64,000 nucleotides of DNA from DASTCZ01 sp035308165 (GTDB lineage: Bacteria; Acidobacteriota; Terriglobia; Acidiferrales; UBA7541). The DNA lies in contig DATGHC010000065.1 of the NCBI GenBank assembly GCA_035308165.1, positions 62,001 to 126,000 of the forward strand, written 5' to 3'. The position numbers and the translations under genes were made by a program. Positions 16,832-25,025 of the stretch are shown in pieces. Each line of letters starts with the position of its first letter. Position 1 is the stretch's first letter. The notes beneath the pieces were generated by a model. The model did no database searches. It was not told the origin of the DNA and worked only from the letters and a program-made list of their open reading frames with translations.

Positions 16832-17875
16832 TCAATATCCTTTTTCTTTGTCGACGACATTTAAGGGCGGTTCGCCCGCGCCAAAACGGCGAATATTCTC
16901 TTTGAGGAGTTCAATTACGCGGGACATGGAGGCGTCCGACGCTCCCGCGATGTGGGGCGTAATCACTACATTCTCGAATTTCCAGATGGGATGGTTGGCC
17001 GGGAGAGGCTCAGGATTTGCCACGTCCAAGCCCGCGCCCGCCAAGTGACGGCTCGACATCGCTTCCACGAGTGCGTCCATGGAATAAACAGCCCCGCGCG
17101 AAACGACAATAAAGTACGCCCCTTGCTTCATTTCACGGAACTGGGATGCCCCGATCATCCCCTTTGTTGCCGGCGTTTCGGGCACGGTGACGAAGACCAC
17201 ATCGGCCTGCGGCAGCACCGTATCCATTTCACTCGGCTTCACCATCTGTTTGATGAAGCTCGGGGCCGGAGTATCTTTTGGATCGACGCCAATGATGGTC
17301 ATGCCGAAAGCATTGGCTCTCTGCGCGATTTGAGTGCCGACCCCACCGACGCCAACAACTACGGCAGTTTTCCCATTCAGTTCGGTAAGTTGAGCCATAC
17401 TGCGCGGCTGCTCCCACTTGCGCGCGGGAATGGTTTGATACAGGCCGCGCGTCAATGAGAGCAACAATGCCATGGCGTGGTCGGCGACTTCCGGCCCCAG
17501 GACCACTTTAAGGTTTGTGAGAGTTATATCCGTGTTCTTGAATGCGGGAGCGATGTCTTCAACCCCGGCATTCAATATTTGTAGCCATTTCAATTGCGTG
17601 ACGCCGCGAACCATGTCCCGCGTCAGAGCCGGCGTAATCAGCGCGTCGGCATCGGTCATTTCAGCGGGAACCTGATTCAGCGATGGCGCCACGATTTGAA
17701 CATTTGCAGGAGCCGATTTTTTCAAATCTGTGATTGCCGAGTCGGGCAGTCCGAGGATGACGATTTTTTTCTTTGCTGGAGTTTGTGCATGGGCGAGACT
17801 ATTCGTAATCAAAACGAGAAACACTGAAATTATCAGTACGAAAACTGTCGAGCGGGTTGCCGGCGGAAATTTCAT
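16832..17875 (-). CDS. Exported D-2-hydroxyacid dehydrogenase-like protein
   Basis: The 347-residue product has a clear signal peptide (VFVLIISVFLVLITNSLAHAQ, cleavage expected near residue 31) followed by a complete D-isomer-specific 2-hydroxyacid dehydrogenase. It has a LKWLQILNAGVEDI substrate-domain motif, the GVGGVGTQIA NAD-binding loop, VSRGAVYSMDALV with the catalytic Arg, DVANPEPLP with the Glu and TPHIAG with the His. All catalytic positions are kept, so the enzyme looks active, yet it is predicted to leave the cytoplasm, where NAD(H) is scarce. It is followed by the MFS gene. It is family-typical in length apart from the leader. Confidence 0.85.
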   Translation of the reverse strand: MKFPPATRSTVFVLIISVFLVLITNSLAHAQTPAKKKIVILGLPDSAITDLKKSAPANVQIVAPSLNQVPAEMTDADALITPALTRDMVRGVTQLKWLQILNAGVEDIAPAFKNTDITLTNLKVVLGPEVADHAMALLLSLTRGLYQTIPARKWEQPRSMAQLTELNGKTAVVVGVGGVGTQIAQRANAFGMTIIGVDPKDTPAPSFIKQMVKPSEMDTVLPQADVVFVTVPETPATKGMIGASQFREMKQGAYFIVVSRGAVYSMDALVEAMSSRHLAGAGLDVANPEPLPANHPIWKFENVVITPHIAGASDASMSRVIELLKENIRRFGAGEPPLNVVDKEKGY

Positions 17876-18107
17876 TTCGTTATCTTGGCCATCATTAATA
17901 GTACATCCGTCTGCCTTCTGGGATGCCGGCGCCGCCGAATTAGTACAGCTACCCTTTGCCTGTTCGCCAGACCAGTTTTAACATTTCGCGCGCAAGCCTA
18001 AGCTATGCAGATATAGATTCCGCCGGCACGCATTCCTTTTGCTCTTAATTTTGGGGCGATTCGGGTGTGGGGGTGCCGGCCATGGGCTCCGCACACCAGG
18101 AATCCAA

Positions 18108-19454
18108 ATGCCAAAAGTTAAGTTTCTGATGTTCATTTTGTGGTTACTGATTTCGGGCGCGCCCGCCGGTAATCTGACGATTACGGCTACGCCATTTCCT
18201 GTAGCCACGCAATATCAACCGTATTCTTCTTCGGCTCTCTCCGCCAGCGGTGGTGTGCCTCCGTATAATTGGAGCGTAACGACTGCCGATTCCACTTTGC
18301 CCGAAGGCATGGCAATTGACTCCACGACCGGCGTGATTTCCAGCGCGGCCGTGGGCGGACAAGGCGGCTATCAATTCCAAGTGCAAGTGAAAGACTCAGC
18401 AGGAACAATTGCCACGGCGTTGGAAACCATAACCGTGATCGCCGACAACACGCTGGGCGGATGCGCGATATTCCCTCCGGACAGCATCTTCCATCACCGC
18501 GTGGATACGCTCCCAGTAGATACCTCACCCGCGGCTCCAGTTCCGGCTGTATATCAACCGTCCATCATCCGGCCGTTCTTCGGATCGGATAGTTCGCCGG
18601 GGCCAGACGGGATTCCGTTCATCCGCGTTCCGTTTGACCAGCCGCCGGTGAGCATCACATTCACCCTCTATCCCGCGGAATCTGATCCTTCGCCGTATCC
18701 ATTTCCCCCCAACGCTCCGGTGGAAGGCTCTGCGAACAGCGGCGGGGACATGCACGTTCTCGTGCTCCAAACTGCAGGTGGTGGGAAGGCCTGCCAGCTA
18801 TACGAAACCTGGCAGGGAATCTACAACGGGAACGATACCTGGGATGCATCGAACGGGGCCCACTGGGATTTGGGGTCCGACAACCTCCGTCCGCTTGGAT
18901 GGACTTCCGGCGACGCTGCGGGGCTGCCGATCATGCCGCTCACGGTGAATTACGATGAAGTTGCATCGGGCCTCGTTCGGCATCCGATTCGATTCACGCT
19001 AAATCACATGCTCAACGGGATTGTCTGGCCAGGTCGCCATGCAGCGGGTGTGGGATTCTGCAGCAACGCCAGCGGACCGATTCCCGCGGGGTCGCTCTTG
19101 TCTCAATCGTCGCCCCCAACTTCATGCACGTTTTCGGGGCCTTCGGGAGAGATTTACCGTCTGAAGGCCAACGTGGATATTTCTGTGTGCAGCAGCTCTC
19201 CACAAGCGAATGTGATTCTGCAGAGTATGAAGCAGTACGGAATTATCCTGGCCGATAACGGTATGTCTGGAGGTCTGATTGGGACCCCTGACGCGCGGTG
19301 GAACAATAACGACCTGGCCTGCCTGAGGAATTTCACGCTCGCTCAGTTTGAGCCGGTGAATGTGAGTTCGTTGCAGATCAATCCTGATAGTGGTTCGACT
19401 CCGAGTGGGCCTAAACCAGCGCCGCCTACAAATTTGAATGCGACCGCGCATTAG
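18108..19454 (+). CDS. Secreted protein with putative Ig-like (He_PIG) domain
   Basis: The start ATG 18108 has AGGA seven bases upstream; an earlier in-frame codon at 18039 is less likely. The 448-residue product begins with a signal sequence (FLMFILWLLISGAPAG). Then residues about 20-110 form a putative Ig domain of the He_PIG type: ATQYQPYSSSALSASGGVPPYNWSV, LPEGMAIDSTTGVISSAA and YQFQVQVKDSAGT. The remaining about 330 residues are unassigned and have scattered cysteines and motifs such as DTWDASNGAHWDL. The end is proline-rich (TPSGPKPAPPTNLNATAH). Likely an extracellular or cell-surface protein, perhaps polysaccharide- or protein-binding. Confidence 0.75.
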   Translation: MPKVKFLMFILWLLISGAPAGNLTITATPFPVATQYQPYSSSALSASGGVPPYNWSVTTADSTLPEGMAIDSTTGVISSAAVGGQGGYQFQVQVKDSAGTIATALETITVIADNTLGGCAIFPPDSIFHHRVDTLPVDTSPAAPVPAVYQPSIIRPFFGSDSSPGPDGIPFIRVPFDQPPVSITFTLYPAESDPSPYPFPPNAPVEGSANSGGDMHVLVLQTAGGGKACQLYETWQGIYNGNDTWDASNGAHWDLGSDNLRPLGWTSGDAAGLPIMPLTVNYDEVASGLVRHPIRFTLNHMLNGIVWPGRHAAGVGFCSNASGPIPAGSLLSQSSPPTSCTFSGPSGEIYRLKANVDISVCSSSPQANVILQSMKQYGIILADNGMSGGLIGTPDARWNNNDLACLRNFTLAQFEPVNVSSLQINPDSGSTPSGPKPAPPTNLNATAH

Positions 19455-19543
19455 ATCGCAAAAGAGGACCGCTTGGAGCCGGCCAATTCCGAAGTCCAGG
19501 CACCTGCGTGGGAAATTGATGTGTGTGCTGTAGCCCAGCGCGT

Positions 19544-21646
19544 TCAGCGCGGTTCGATTTTGATTTTGACTTGTTGGTTTGGCTCGATGCTCTTGGCGAT
19601 TTCCTCGTTCACGTAGAAGCTGCAGCAATAGTAGCGGTCGGCAACTGGAATTCCGGGAGTGGCTTCCCTCTCCAGAGAAACCAGGATCCTAGTTTCCTTG
19701 TTCGTCTCCCAGGTCCGGTGCCGGAGTTTTTCCGTCACTCTGCCCATGAGGGTCAAGGTGTTGACTGGCTCCGGAGCGACGGCCGGCTCTGCTTCGGCGG
19801 TGTCCAGGAGCGAATCAAAATTCATTTGCGCCAGCGATTGCTGAACAATCTCGGCGCTGATGGTCCGGCTGCCCATTGCGTATCCGAACATCAGGGCGTT
19901 GAAGCAAACATTGTTGATCTCTCTGGGGATGCCTTTGCTGCGCTGGGCGATCAATTCCATTGCGTCCGGGGTAAAAATAGATTCGTCCCTGGATCCGGCG
20001 GTGTGGAGCCGGTGCTCGACGTAATGAGCGGTCTCGGCGGCATCCAGGTGGTGCAAGGTAGCCAACGAAGCGATGCGCTGCCGCAATTGCGCCAGCTCGG
20101 GCTTCTTCAATGTTTCGAGCAATTGCGGCTGCCCGGCGAGGATGATCTGAATCAGTTTGGAATGAGTTGTTTCAAAATTGGATAGCAGGCGAATCGTTTC
20201 TAAAGATGCGGCGTCGAGGTTTTGGGCCTCGTCCACGATCAGGACGAATCGCCGGCCCTGGAACATCTCCTCAAGAAGAACTCCATTCAGCGCGCGATGC
20301 ATCGCTACCACGTCCATGCCCGTGGAATCGATTCCCAATTCGCTCAGGAGATAGCCCAGAAACTCCTTGGAATTGCATTGCGTTTGAAACACAAAAACGG
20401 TGCGCGCGCAATCCTTCAGCTCTTCGTTTAGCTTATTTAACAGAGTTGTTTTTCCCAGGCCCGGCTCGGCGACCAGGGCCATGAACCCACGAAAATTCTG
20501 TACGCCCTGCAGGATTGAGAACAATGCGTCCTGGTGAAATTGACTCAAGTAAAGGTATGCAGGGTCGGGGGTAACCTCGAACGGCGATTCGATCAAACCG
20601 TAAAAGGCCAGGAAGTCCAGGTGGCGCTGGAGGAGTTCATCTTTGGCAGTCACGGGAGCGGGTACGGGTGAAATCTCGGGAGCAGCCTCGGACGACGCAA
20701 TCTCGGCCACGGTCTCGGGCTGTGGAATTTGAGCGGCTTCCTGCATGGGGATCTCGTCCGCAAAAGGGGCGTTCTCTTGAACCGGCTGGCCTGTGATTCT
20801 GGAGGAGGCCACATTTTCCTCGAGTAGGAGCAGAGAATTGAATGTCGCGCCCTGCAGAGCGATTTGCTCAATTATGCTGGCAGGTTCCACGATGGCCGTA
20901 TCCTGAAGCTCGAAGGAGGAATCGGCGGCGACAACCGGAGAATCTTGCTCGGCAGTCTCAATCGATTCCACGACGGCAGCAGGTTCCCCGACGATTTGCT
21001 CCACAACGTCAGTCGGTTCGACCGCGCCGGTGGGTTCGGCGACGACTTGCTCAGCAGTGTTCGTAAATTCCACGACGCTAGCTGAAACCACGACGCCAGC
21101 AGACTCCACAACTTCAGCTGATTCCGTCTTGACCTGCTCAGCGGCGAAGGCAGGCTCGACGGCGGTTTGGTCAAGAAAGATCTGCTCAACCGTTATTGGT
21201 TGAACTGCTTCAGTCGGCTCGAGGACCGGCGCATCCTGAAATTCTTGTGAGGATTCGGTGGGAAGAATTGATGAAGAATCCACTGGCAATGCCTCCTCAG
21301 TTGGAGATGGAAATTGAATTACGCTTGGCGAGTCCATATGGGTTAGCGATTCTTCTTTTGTCGCCGGCTCGTCAACGTACTTGGGTGCCGCGGCGAGATG
21401 CATGGTCCGCCAGTGCTTGACTTCAGTCGGGGCTGCGGCGATGGAAAAGGACGGCGAAGAAATTGGATTGGCAATTGGTTTGGCGGCAACTGGAAAGGGC
21501 CTGACGTTTTTCGGGGCAGCCATTGCGGGCTGGCTATGGGCGTTCTGATTGCCATGCGTCACCACCCAGAAGAGGATGGTCAAAGCGCAGGCGACAAAAA
21601 CTGGAATTACGAACGGTTGAAAAAGCGCCACCATTAATCTGCCCAC
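19544..21646 (-). CDS. ExeA/GspA-like AAA ATPase with membrane anchor and repetitive linker
   Basis: The 700-residue protein has an N-terminal membrane helix (VIPVFVACALTILFWVV, about 13-29). A low-complexity linker of about 300 residues, rich in Val, Glu, Ala and Pro, follows; it contains repeated VVEP/VVES/AEQ-type units. The ATPase domain opens with LDFLAFYGLIESPFEVTPDP, has Walker A EPGLGKTT near residue 392, Walker B LIVDEAQ near 470, and the sensor segment LAQLRQRIASLATLHHLDA. ExeA-type ATPases act with peptidoglycan-binding partners in secretion, and related ones accompany exopolysaccharide/exosortase loci. The C-terminal 100 residues (ILVSLEREATPGIPV...) are unassigned. No secretin or type II secretion gene lies nearby. 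Confidence 0.82.
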   Translation of the reverse strand: MGRLMVALFQPFVIPVFVACALTILFWVVTHGNQNAHSQPAMAAPKNVRPFPVAAKPIANPISSPSFSIAAAPTEVKHWRTMHLAAAPKYVDEPATKEESLTHMDSPSVIQFPSPTEEALPVDSSSILPTESSQEFQDAPVLEPTEAVQPITVEQIFLDQTAVEPAFAAEQVKTESAEVVESAGVVVSASVVEFTNTAEQVVAEPTGAVEPTDVVEQIVGEPAAVVESIETAEQDSPVVAADSSFELQDTAIVEPASIIEQIALQGATFNSLLLLEENVASSRITGQPVQENAPFADEIPMQEAAQIPQPETVAEIASSEAAPEISPVPAPVTAKDELLQRHLDFLAFYGLIESPFEVTPDPAYLYLSQFHQDALFSILQGVQNFRGFMALVAEPGLGKTTLLNKLNEELKDCARTVFVFQTQCNSKEFLGYLLSELGIDSTGMDVVAMHRALNGVLLEEMFQGRRFVLIVDEAQNLDAASLETIRLLSNFETTHSKLIQIILAGQPQLLETLKKPELAQLRQRIASLATLHHLDAAETAHYVEHRLHTAGSRDESIFTPDAMELIAQRSKGIPREINNVCFNALMFGYAMGSRTISAEIVQQSLAQMNFDSLLDTAEAEPAVAPEPVNTLTLMGRVTEKLRHRTWETNKETRILVSLEREATPGIPVADRYYCCSFYVNEEIAKSIEPNQQVKIKIEPR

Positions 21647-21844
21647 CTTTCCTTATGCACCGTGTACAAATGAATCGTGCCCGTCGCCGCACAGCTCAGA
21701 TAAGTTTCAGTTTGCGACTCCCGATGAGTATGAATTACGGGATGCGGTAGGCCCTATGGACTGGAGGGTTCATATTCAACAGACTTGCGTACTAGAACTA
21801 CCTCGGTCGAGGCCGGAGGGGGCACCCCCCGCTCATTTCTCGAT

Positions 21845-21896
21845 GAATATCATTCCATGGGACTTATGGGCGCGGATCGTCCTAAGAATATCATTC
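21845..21896. promoter_or_regulatory. Pair of GAATATCATTC repeats upstream of the AAA ATPase gene
   Basis: The 11-mer GAATATCATTC, itself nearly palindromic (GAAT-ATC-ATTC), occurs at 21845-21855 and again at 21886-21896, 41 bases apart or about four helical turns. The second copy is extended to TAAGAAT-ATC-ATTCTTA. The pair lies 200-250 bases upstream of the AAA ATPase start in a 565-base gap (21647-22211) where I can support no gene. A regulator-binding role is possible. Confidence 0.4.
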
Positions 21897-22211
21897 TTAA
21901 AGGCTTATGGCGTTCTTGGCGCAATCTAGTAACCTTCATGGAATAAGTAAGTTACGCGGACAAGCAAGAACCCACGCCAACATTTTGATTCCAAGGTTTT
22001 CAAAGCGCATCGTCTTACTTTCTTGCAAACTGGAACAGGGGCATGCGTTCGCCCATGGAATTGGCCTGCAGTTACGTCCGGAGCGGTTTACAAATGATGC
22101 GTTCTCCGCATTGGATGCGCTGAGGAAGCAGAGGGTGCACGGAGAATCTGAAGTGGATCGCGTGGGACTTGGCGCACAAGCGTCGCGCCACCCGATCATC
22201 CGCGATTCCTC

Positions 22212-22910
22212 TTATTCCAGAATCCAATTGCCAGTTTTTTCTATGATTTGAAACCCGTAGAACATCTGATCTTGAGGACGTTGTTCGATCCGCACCAGTC
22301 TTGCACGACCCACCAATCTTTCACTGCCCAGACCCAGCTCCAACTCGACCACGGTTCCTTTTTCCATGGCGATGTTCGCCAAGCACCCAAAACCACTGGC
22401 GCTGACATTGTCGGTGGTAATCTGCGTCTGGAAATAATCTCCATACTTGTCTATTCCCCTCAGAACCATGGCCGTCTTCAAGCGAAGACGAGGCTCGCTG
22501 CGCCGGTTTGTCGTAGCCGCCTTCAGGGCCTCGGCGATGCACAGTTTAAGTCGATGAAAATCCACCGGTTTTTCGAAGAACTCCCGGGCGCCCAGACTCA
22601 GACAAATCTCTCTGTAAATTTCGCGTGATTTTCCGGAGATGACAAAAATGGGGATCTCCTGAGTAAAACTGAGCGACGACAATGTTTGGCACAATTCGAG
22701 TCCCGAATGACGGGGCATTCTCAAGTCCAGGAGGATGCAATCGGGCGGATCCTGGAACACCATTTCCAATGCGAGTTTGGGATTTGCGGTGTCCACAACG
22801 TCATAAATATCAGATAGCCGGGACTTAATAAGTTTACGGATGGCGTCATCGTCATCCACGACCAAAATATTTGGCCTTCCTCGTGAGGGGTTCGAGGTCG
22901 CTGTATTCAT
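22212..22910 (-). CDS. Response regulator with REC receiver and PilZ domains
   Basis: The start ATG 22910 has AGGA six bases upstream; the much longer open frame reaching 24212 is rejected because its extension is antisense to the GT39 gene. The 232-residue protein has a receiver domain (ILVVDDDDAIRKL with acidic D19-D21, phosphoacceptor Asp62 in LLDLRMP, Lys114 in FEKP). A PilZ domain follows with the c-di-GMP-binding signature R137-SEP-R141 and N168-VSASG. It should link a two-component signal with c-di-GMP to control a surface output, plausibly polysaccharide or motility. No histidine kinase is adjacent. Confidence 0.9.
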   Translation of the reverse strand: MNTATSNPSRGRPNILVVDDDDAIRKLIKSRLSDIYDVVDTANPKLALEMVFQDPPDCILLDLRMPRHSGLELCQTLSSLSFTQEIPIFVISGKSREIYREICLSLGAREFFEKPVDFHRLKLCIAEALKAATTNRRSEPRLRLKTAMVLRGIDKYGDYFQTQITTDNVSASGFGCLANIAMEKGTVVELELGLGSERLVGRARLVRIEQRPQDQMFYGFQIIEKTGNWILE

Positions 22911-23167
22911 AAGAATTCCTAAGTCTATTTGGTCCACTCCCGAAGAGACGCGGAATTCGACGAGAGGCACGTCCCGCTTAAGGCGCCAACCGGGAGTCAG
23001 AACATTATGGATTGTCAGCGGCACTCTAATGAACTTCTTATAGCAGCCATAACCTATCTGACACTGTAATACGATAAGAGAGAATTTGAGTCCGCCGCAT
23101 GGACATCCAGGATTGTCGCGCGGTGGCGCAATGAGCAGTAAATCAGGCCATCTCTGCGGATTCCAAC

Positions 23168-24715
23168 TCACCCGAAATACTGAAAATTTTTCCAGAAGTC
23201 GGGCCAGGATTGTTTCAGGCCGCGGCAGACGTAAATCTCGGGATGGGATTGCGTCTCCTCGGTTTCCACTCCGTATTGATTCCAGATTGTGGCCACCAAC
23301 CGGCAGGTGGAGAAATTCCTCTCCACGAATTGGCGCGAGAAGCCCACCACGATTACAGTTTCGGGCGGAACATCGCCGTAGCCGTGGGCCCAGAAGGAAT
23401 TGCCTCCGCTGATGGCCGGGGGCAGGCCGTACTGTGGGCCAAACAGATTGATGGCGCCCGCCTCGCCGTAATTTCCCGCGAGAACGGCGGTGCGGGCGCG
23501 CTCGGATTCGGGCAGGGAGTCGCGGATCTGGGCCAGCGTTTGAACAAATTCGGGCCAGCCGATCTCGTCGCGGTAATCGCCGTTCAATTTTGAAGTGATT
23601 CCCCAAGCGCGGGAATTGATGGGCGCGATGGGGAGTGTAAAGGCAGAGACCAGGAGAATGTCGAAGGATAGCGCGGTGTAGGCCAGCACCTTGATTGTGC
23701 GCGAGAATCCAGTCTTCAAAGAAGATAGCCACCGCTCGCCCCAAACGCACCCGGCGGCGTAGAGCATGGGGTAAGCGGGGCCCATGTAATAGATGCGGGC
23801 TTTGAAGATGAAAAACAGGGCCAGCGGGATCAGGTACATCCAGGCGAGAGGGCGATAGCGGCGGCCTTCGCGTGAATACAGGCAGAAATAGAGACCCGTT
23901 GCGGCGAGCGGAAGGGCCAATAACATCAAATTGATTTGGCCGGGAAGAAAATTGCTTGTGCGGCCGATGCGGATGTCGCGCGCGTGGATCGTTTGCAGAA
24001 ATTCGAGCGAGACGAAATGGTGCTGCACTTGCCAGATTAAGTTGGGCAGGAAAATCAGCAGGGAAATTGCCACGCCGTACCACAGCCATTTGCCGGTCAG
24101 GTACCGGCGCGCTTCGGTGAAAAGTACCGCGGCCACAATGCCCGCGACCAGGAAGGCCATGGTGTATTTCGATTCCATGCCCAGCCCGATGGCGCCGCCG
24201 ATGACCAGCCACCAGCGCGGGTTTTCTGTTTGCAGCAGGCGCACCATGGAATACGCGGCCAGGACCCAGAAAAAATAATCGAAGGAGACGTATTGCATCA
24301 GCGCCCCGCCGGCCATGCAGAAGGGAACCGCAGCCAGCGCCGCGATCACCTGCCCCGTGCGGCGGGCGCCCATGGCGCGGGCCATCAGTCCGGTGAGAAT
24401 GACGGCGGCGGCTTCGGCAAGTGCGGCGAAGAAACGGAATCCGGCGAGAGAGGTGCCGAAAAGAGTCAGCGAGGCCCGCGCGAAAAAGGGAGTGATGGGC
24501 GGATAGGCGATGTAGCCCCAGGCCAGGTGGCGCGCGTCGTCCAGAGTGGCGAGTTCGTCGCGGTGGAATCCGTAGCGGTTGCCGGTGAGCGCGTGGGCGA
24601 TGACCGTGGCCAGGGCGATGTAGGTGAGAATGGCGGTGTCGCTGGACCAGAGGGAATGGGTTTTGGCGGCGATGGCGGGCCAGCTGGCGATATCGGGTTG
24701 GGATTCATTCCGCAT
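23168..24715 (-). CDS. GT39/PMT-type integral membrane glycosyltransferase
   Basis: The 515-residue polytopic protein matches the PMT_2 (ArnT/dolichyl-phosphate-mannose mannosyltransferase-like) family. It has an early extracytoplasmic loop with the acidic catalytic pair in NRYGFHRDELATLDDARHL and AYPPITPFFAR, a MGARRTGQVIAAL segment, about 10-12 membrane helices to residue 360, and a soluble C-terminal domain of about 160 residues. These enzymes use polyprenyl-phosphate sugars to glycosylate proteins or lipids at the outer face of the inner membrane. It lies about 260 bases upstream of the REC-PilZ gene on the same strand. The acceptor is unknown. Confidence 0.85.
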   Translation of the reverse strand: MRNESQPDIASWPAIAAKTHSLWSSDTAILTYIALATVIAHALTGNRYGFHRDELATLDDARHLAWGYIAYPPITPFFARASLTLFGTSLAGFRFFAALAEAAAVILTGLMARAMGARRTGQVIAALAAVPFCMAGGALMQYVSFDYFFWVLAAYSMVRLLQTENPRWWLVIGGAIGLGMESKYTMAFLVAGIVAAVLFTEARRYLTGKWLWYGVAISLLIFLPNLIWQVQHHFVSLEFLQTIHARDIRIGRTSNFLPGQINLMLLALPLAATGLYFCLYSREGRRYRPLAWMYLIPLALFFIFKARIYYMGPAYPMLYAAGCVWGERWLSSLKTGFSRTIKVLAYTALSFDILLVSAFTLPIAPINSRAWGITSKLNGDYRDEIGWPEFVQTLAQIRDSLPESERARTAVLAGNYGEAGAINLFGPQYGLPPAISGGNSFWAHGYGDVPPETVIVVGFSRQFVERNFSTCRLVATIWNQYGVETEETQSHPEIYVCRGLKQSWPDFWKNFQYFG

Positions 24716-25025
24716 TGCGGCGCGGGTGATGATACTACTGGAGGGATTCGGGGCGCAGTCGTTCTTCCAAAGGATATCCGGTAAGTCTCCGGCAGCATCG
24801 GCGCAACCTCCGTCAAGTTAGACGAAGGCGTCATCCGGAATTCTAGCGGGCGGCGGCGCTAGCGACTTACTTCCGGCGCTGCATTTGGGCGGCACTCAAT
24901 TCGCGGGTCAAAGCTTACAGGGCCTGGGCGAGACGTGAAATTCCGATTCGAAAAGCTTTTTAGCTCCCAAATGCACGAAACAATTCTTGACGAGGAATTG
25001 GCGGTCGCTCGCGAGAATTGGGCGA
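24716..25025. other. Gap between the oxidoreductase and the GT39 gene
   Basis: I see no supported gene in these 310 bases. The region holds the upstream sequence of the GT39 gene and the sequence after the oxidoreductase gene, both on the minus strand. No strong hairpin with a T-run was recognised. Confidence 0.4.

Noticed and set aside
21801..21830. GC-rich small palindromes near 21.8 kb
   Set aside because: Short stems of the kind common in GC-rich DNA, without a T-run or context.
21907..22251. Plus-strand 114-residue frame in the gap before the PilZ gene
   Set aside because: No recognised domain, ribosome-binding site or conservation signal; it overlaps the 3' end of the response-regulator gene.
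22212..24212. A 666-residue protein joining the response regulator with upstream sequence
   Set aside because: The upstream part is antisense to the GT39 gene and arginine/proline-rich; ATG 22910 has a good ribosome-binding site.
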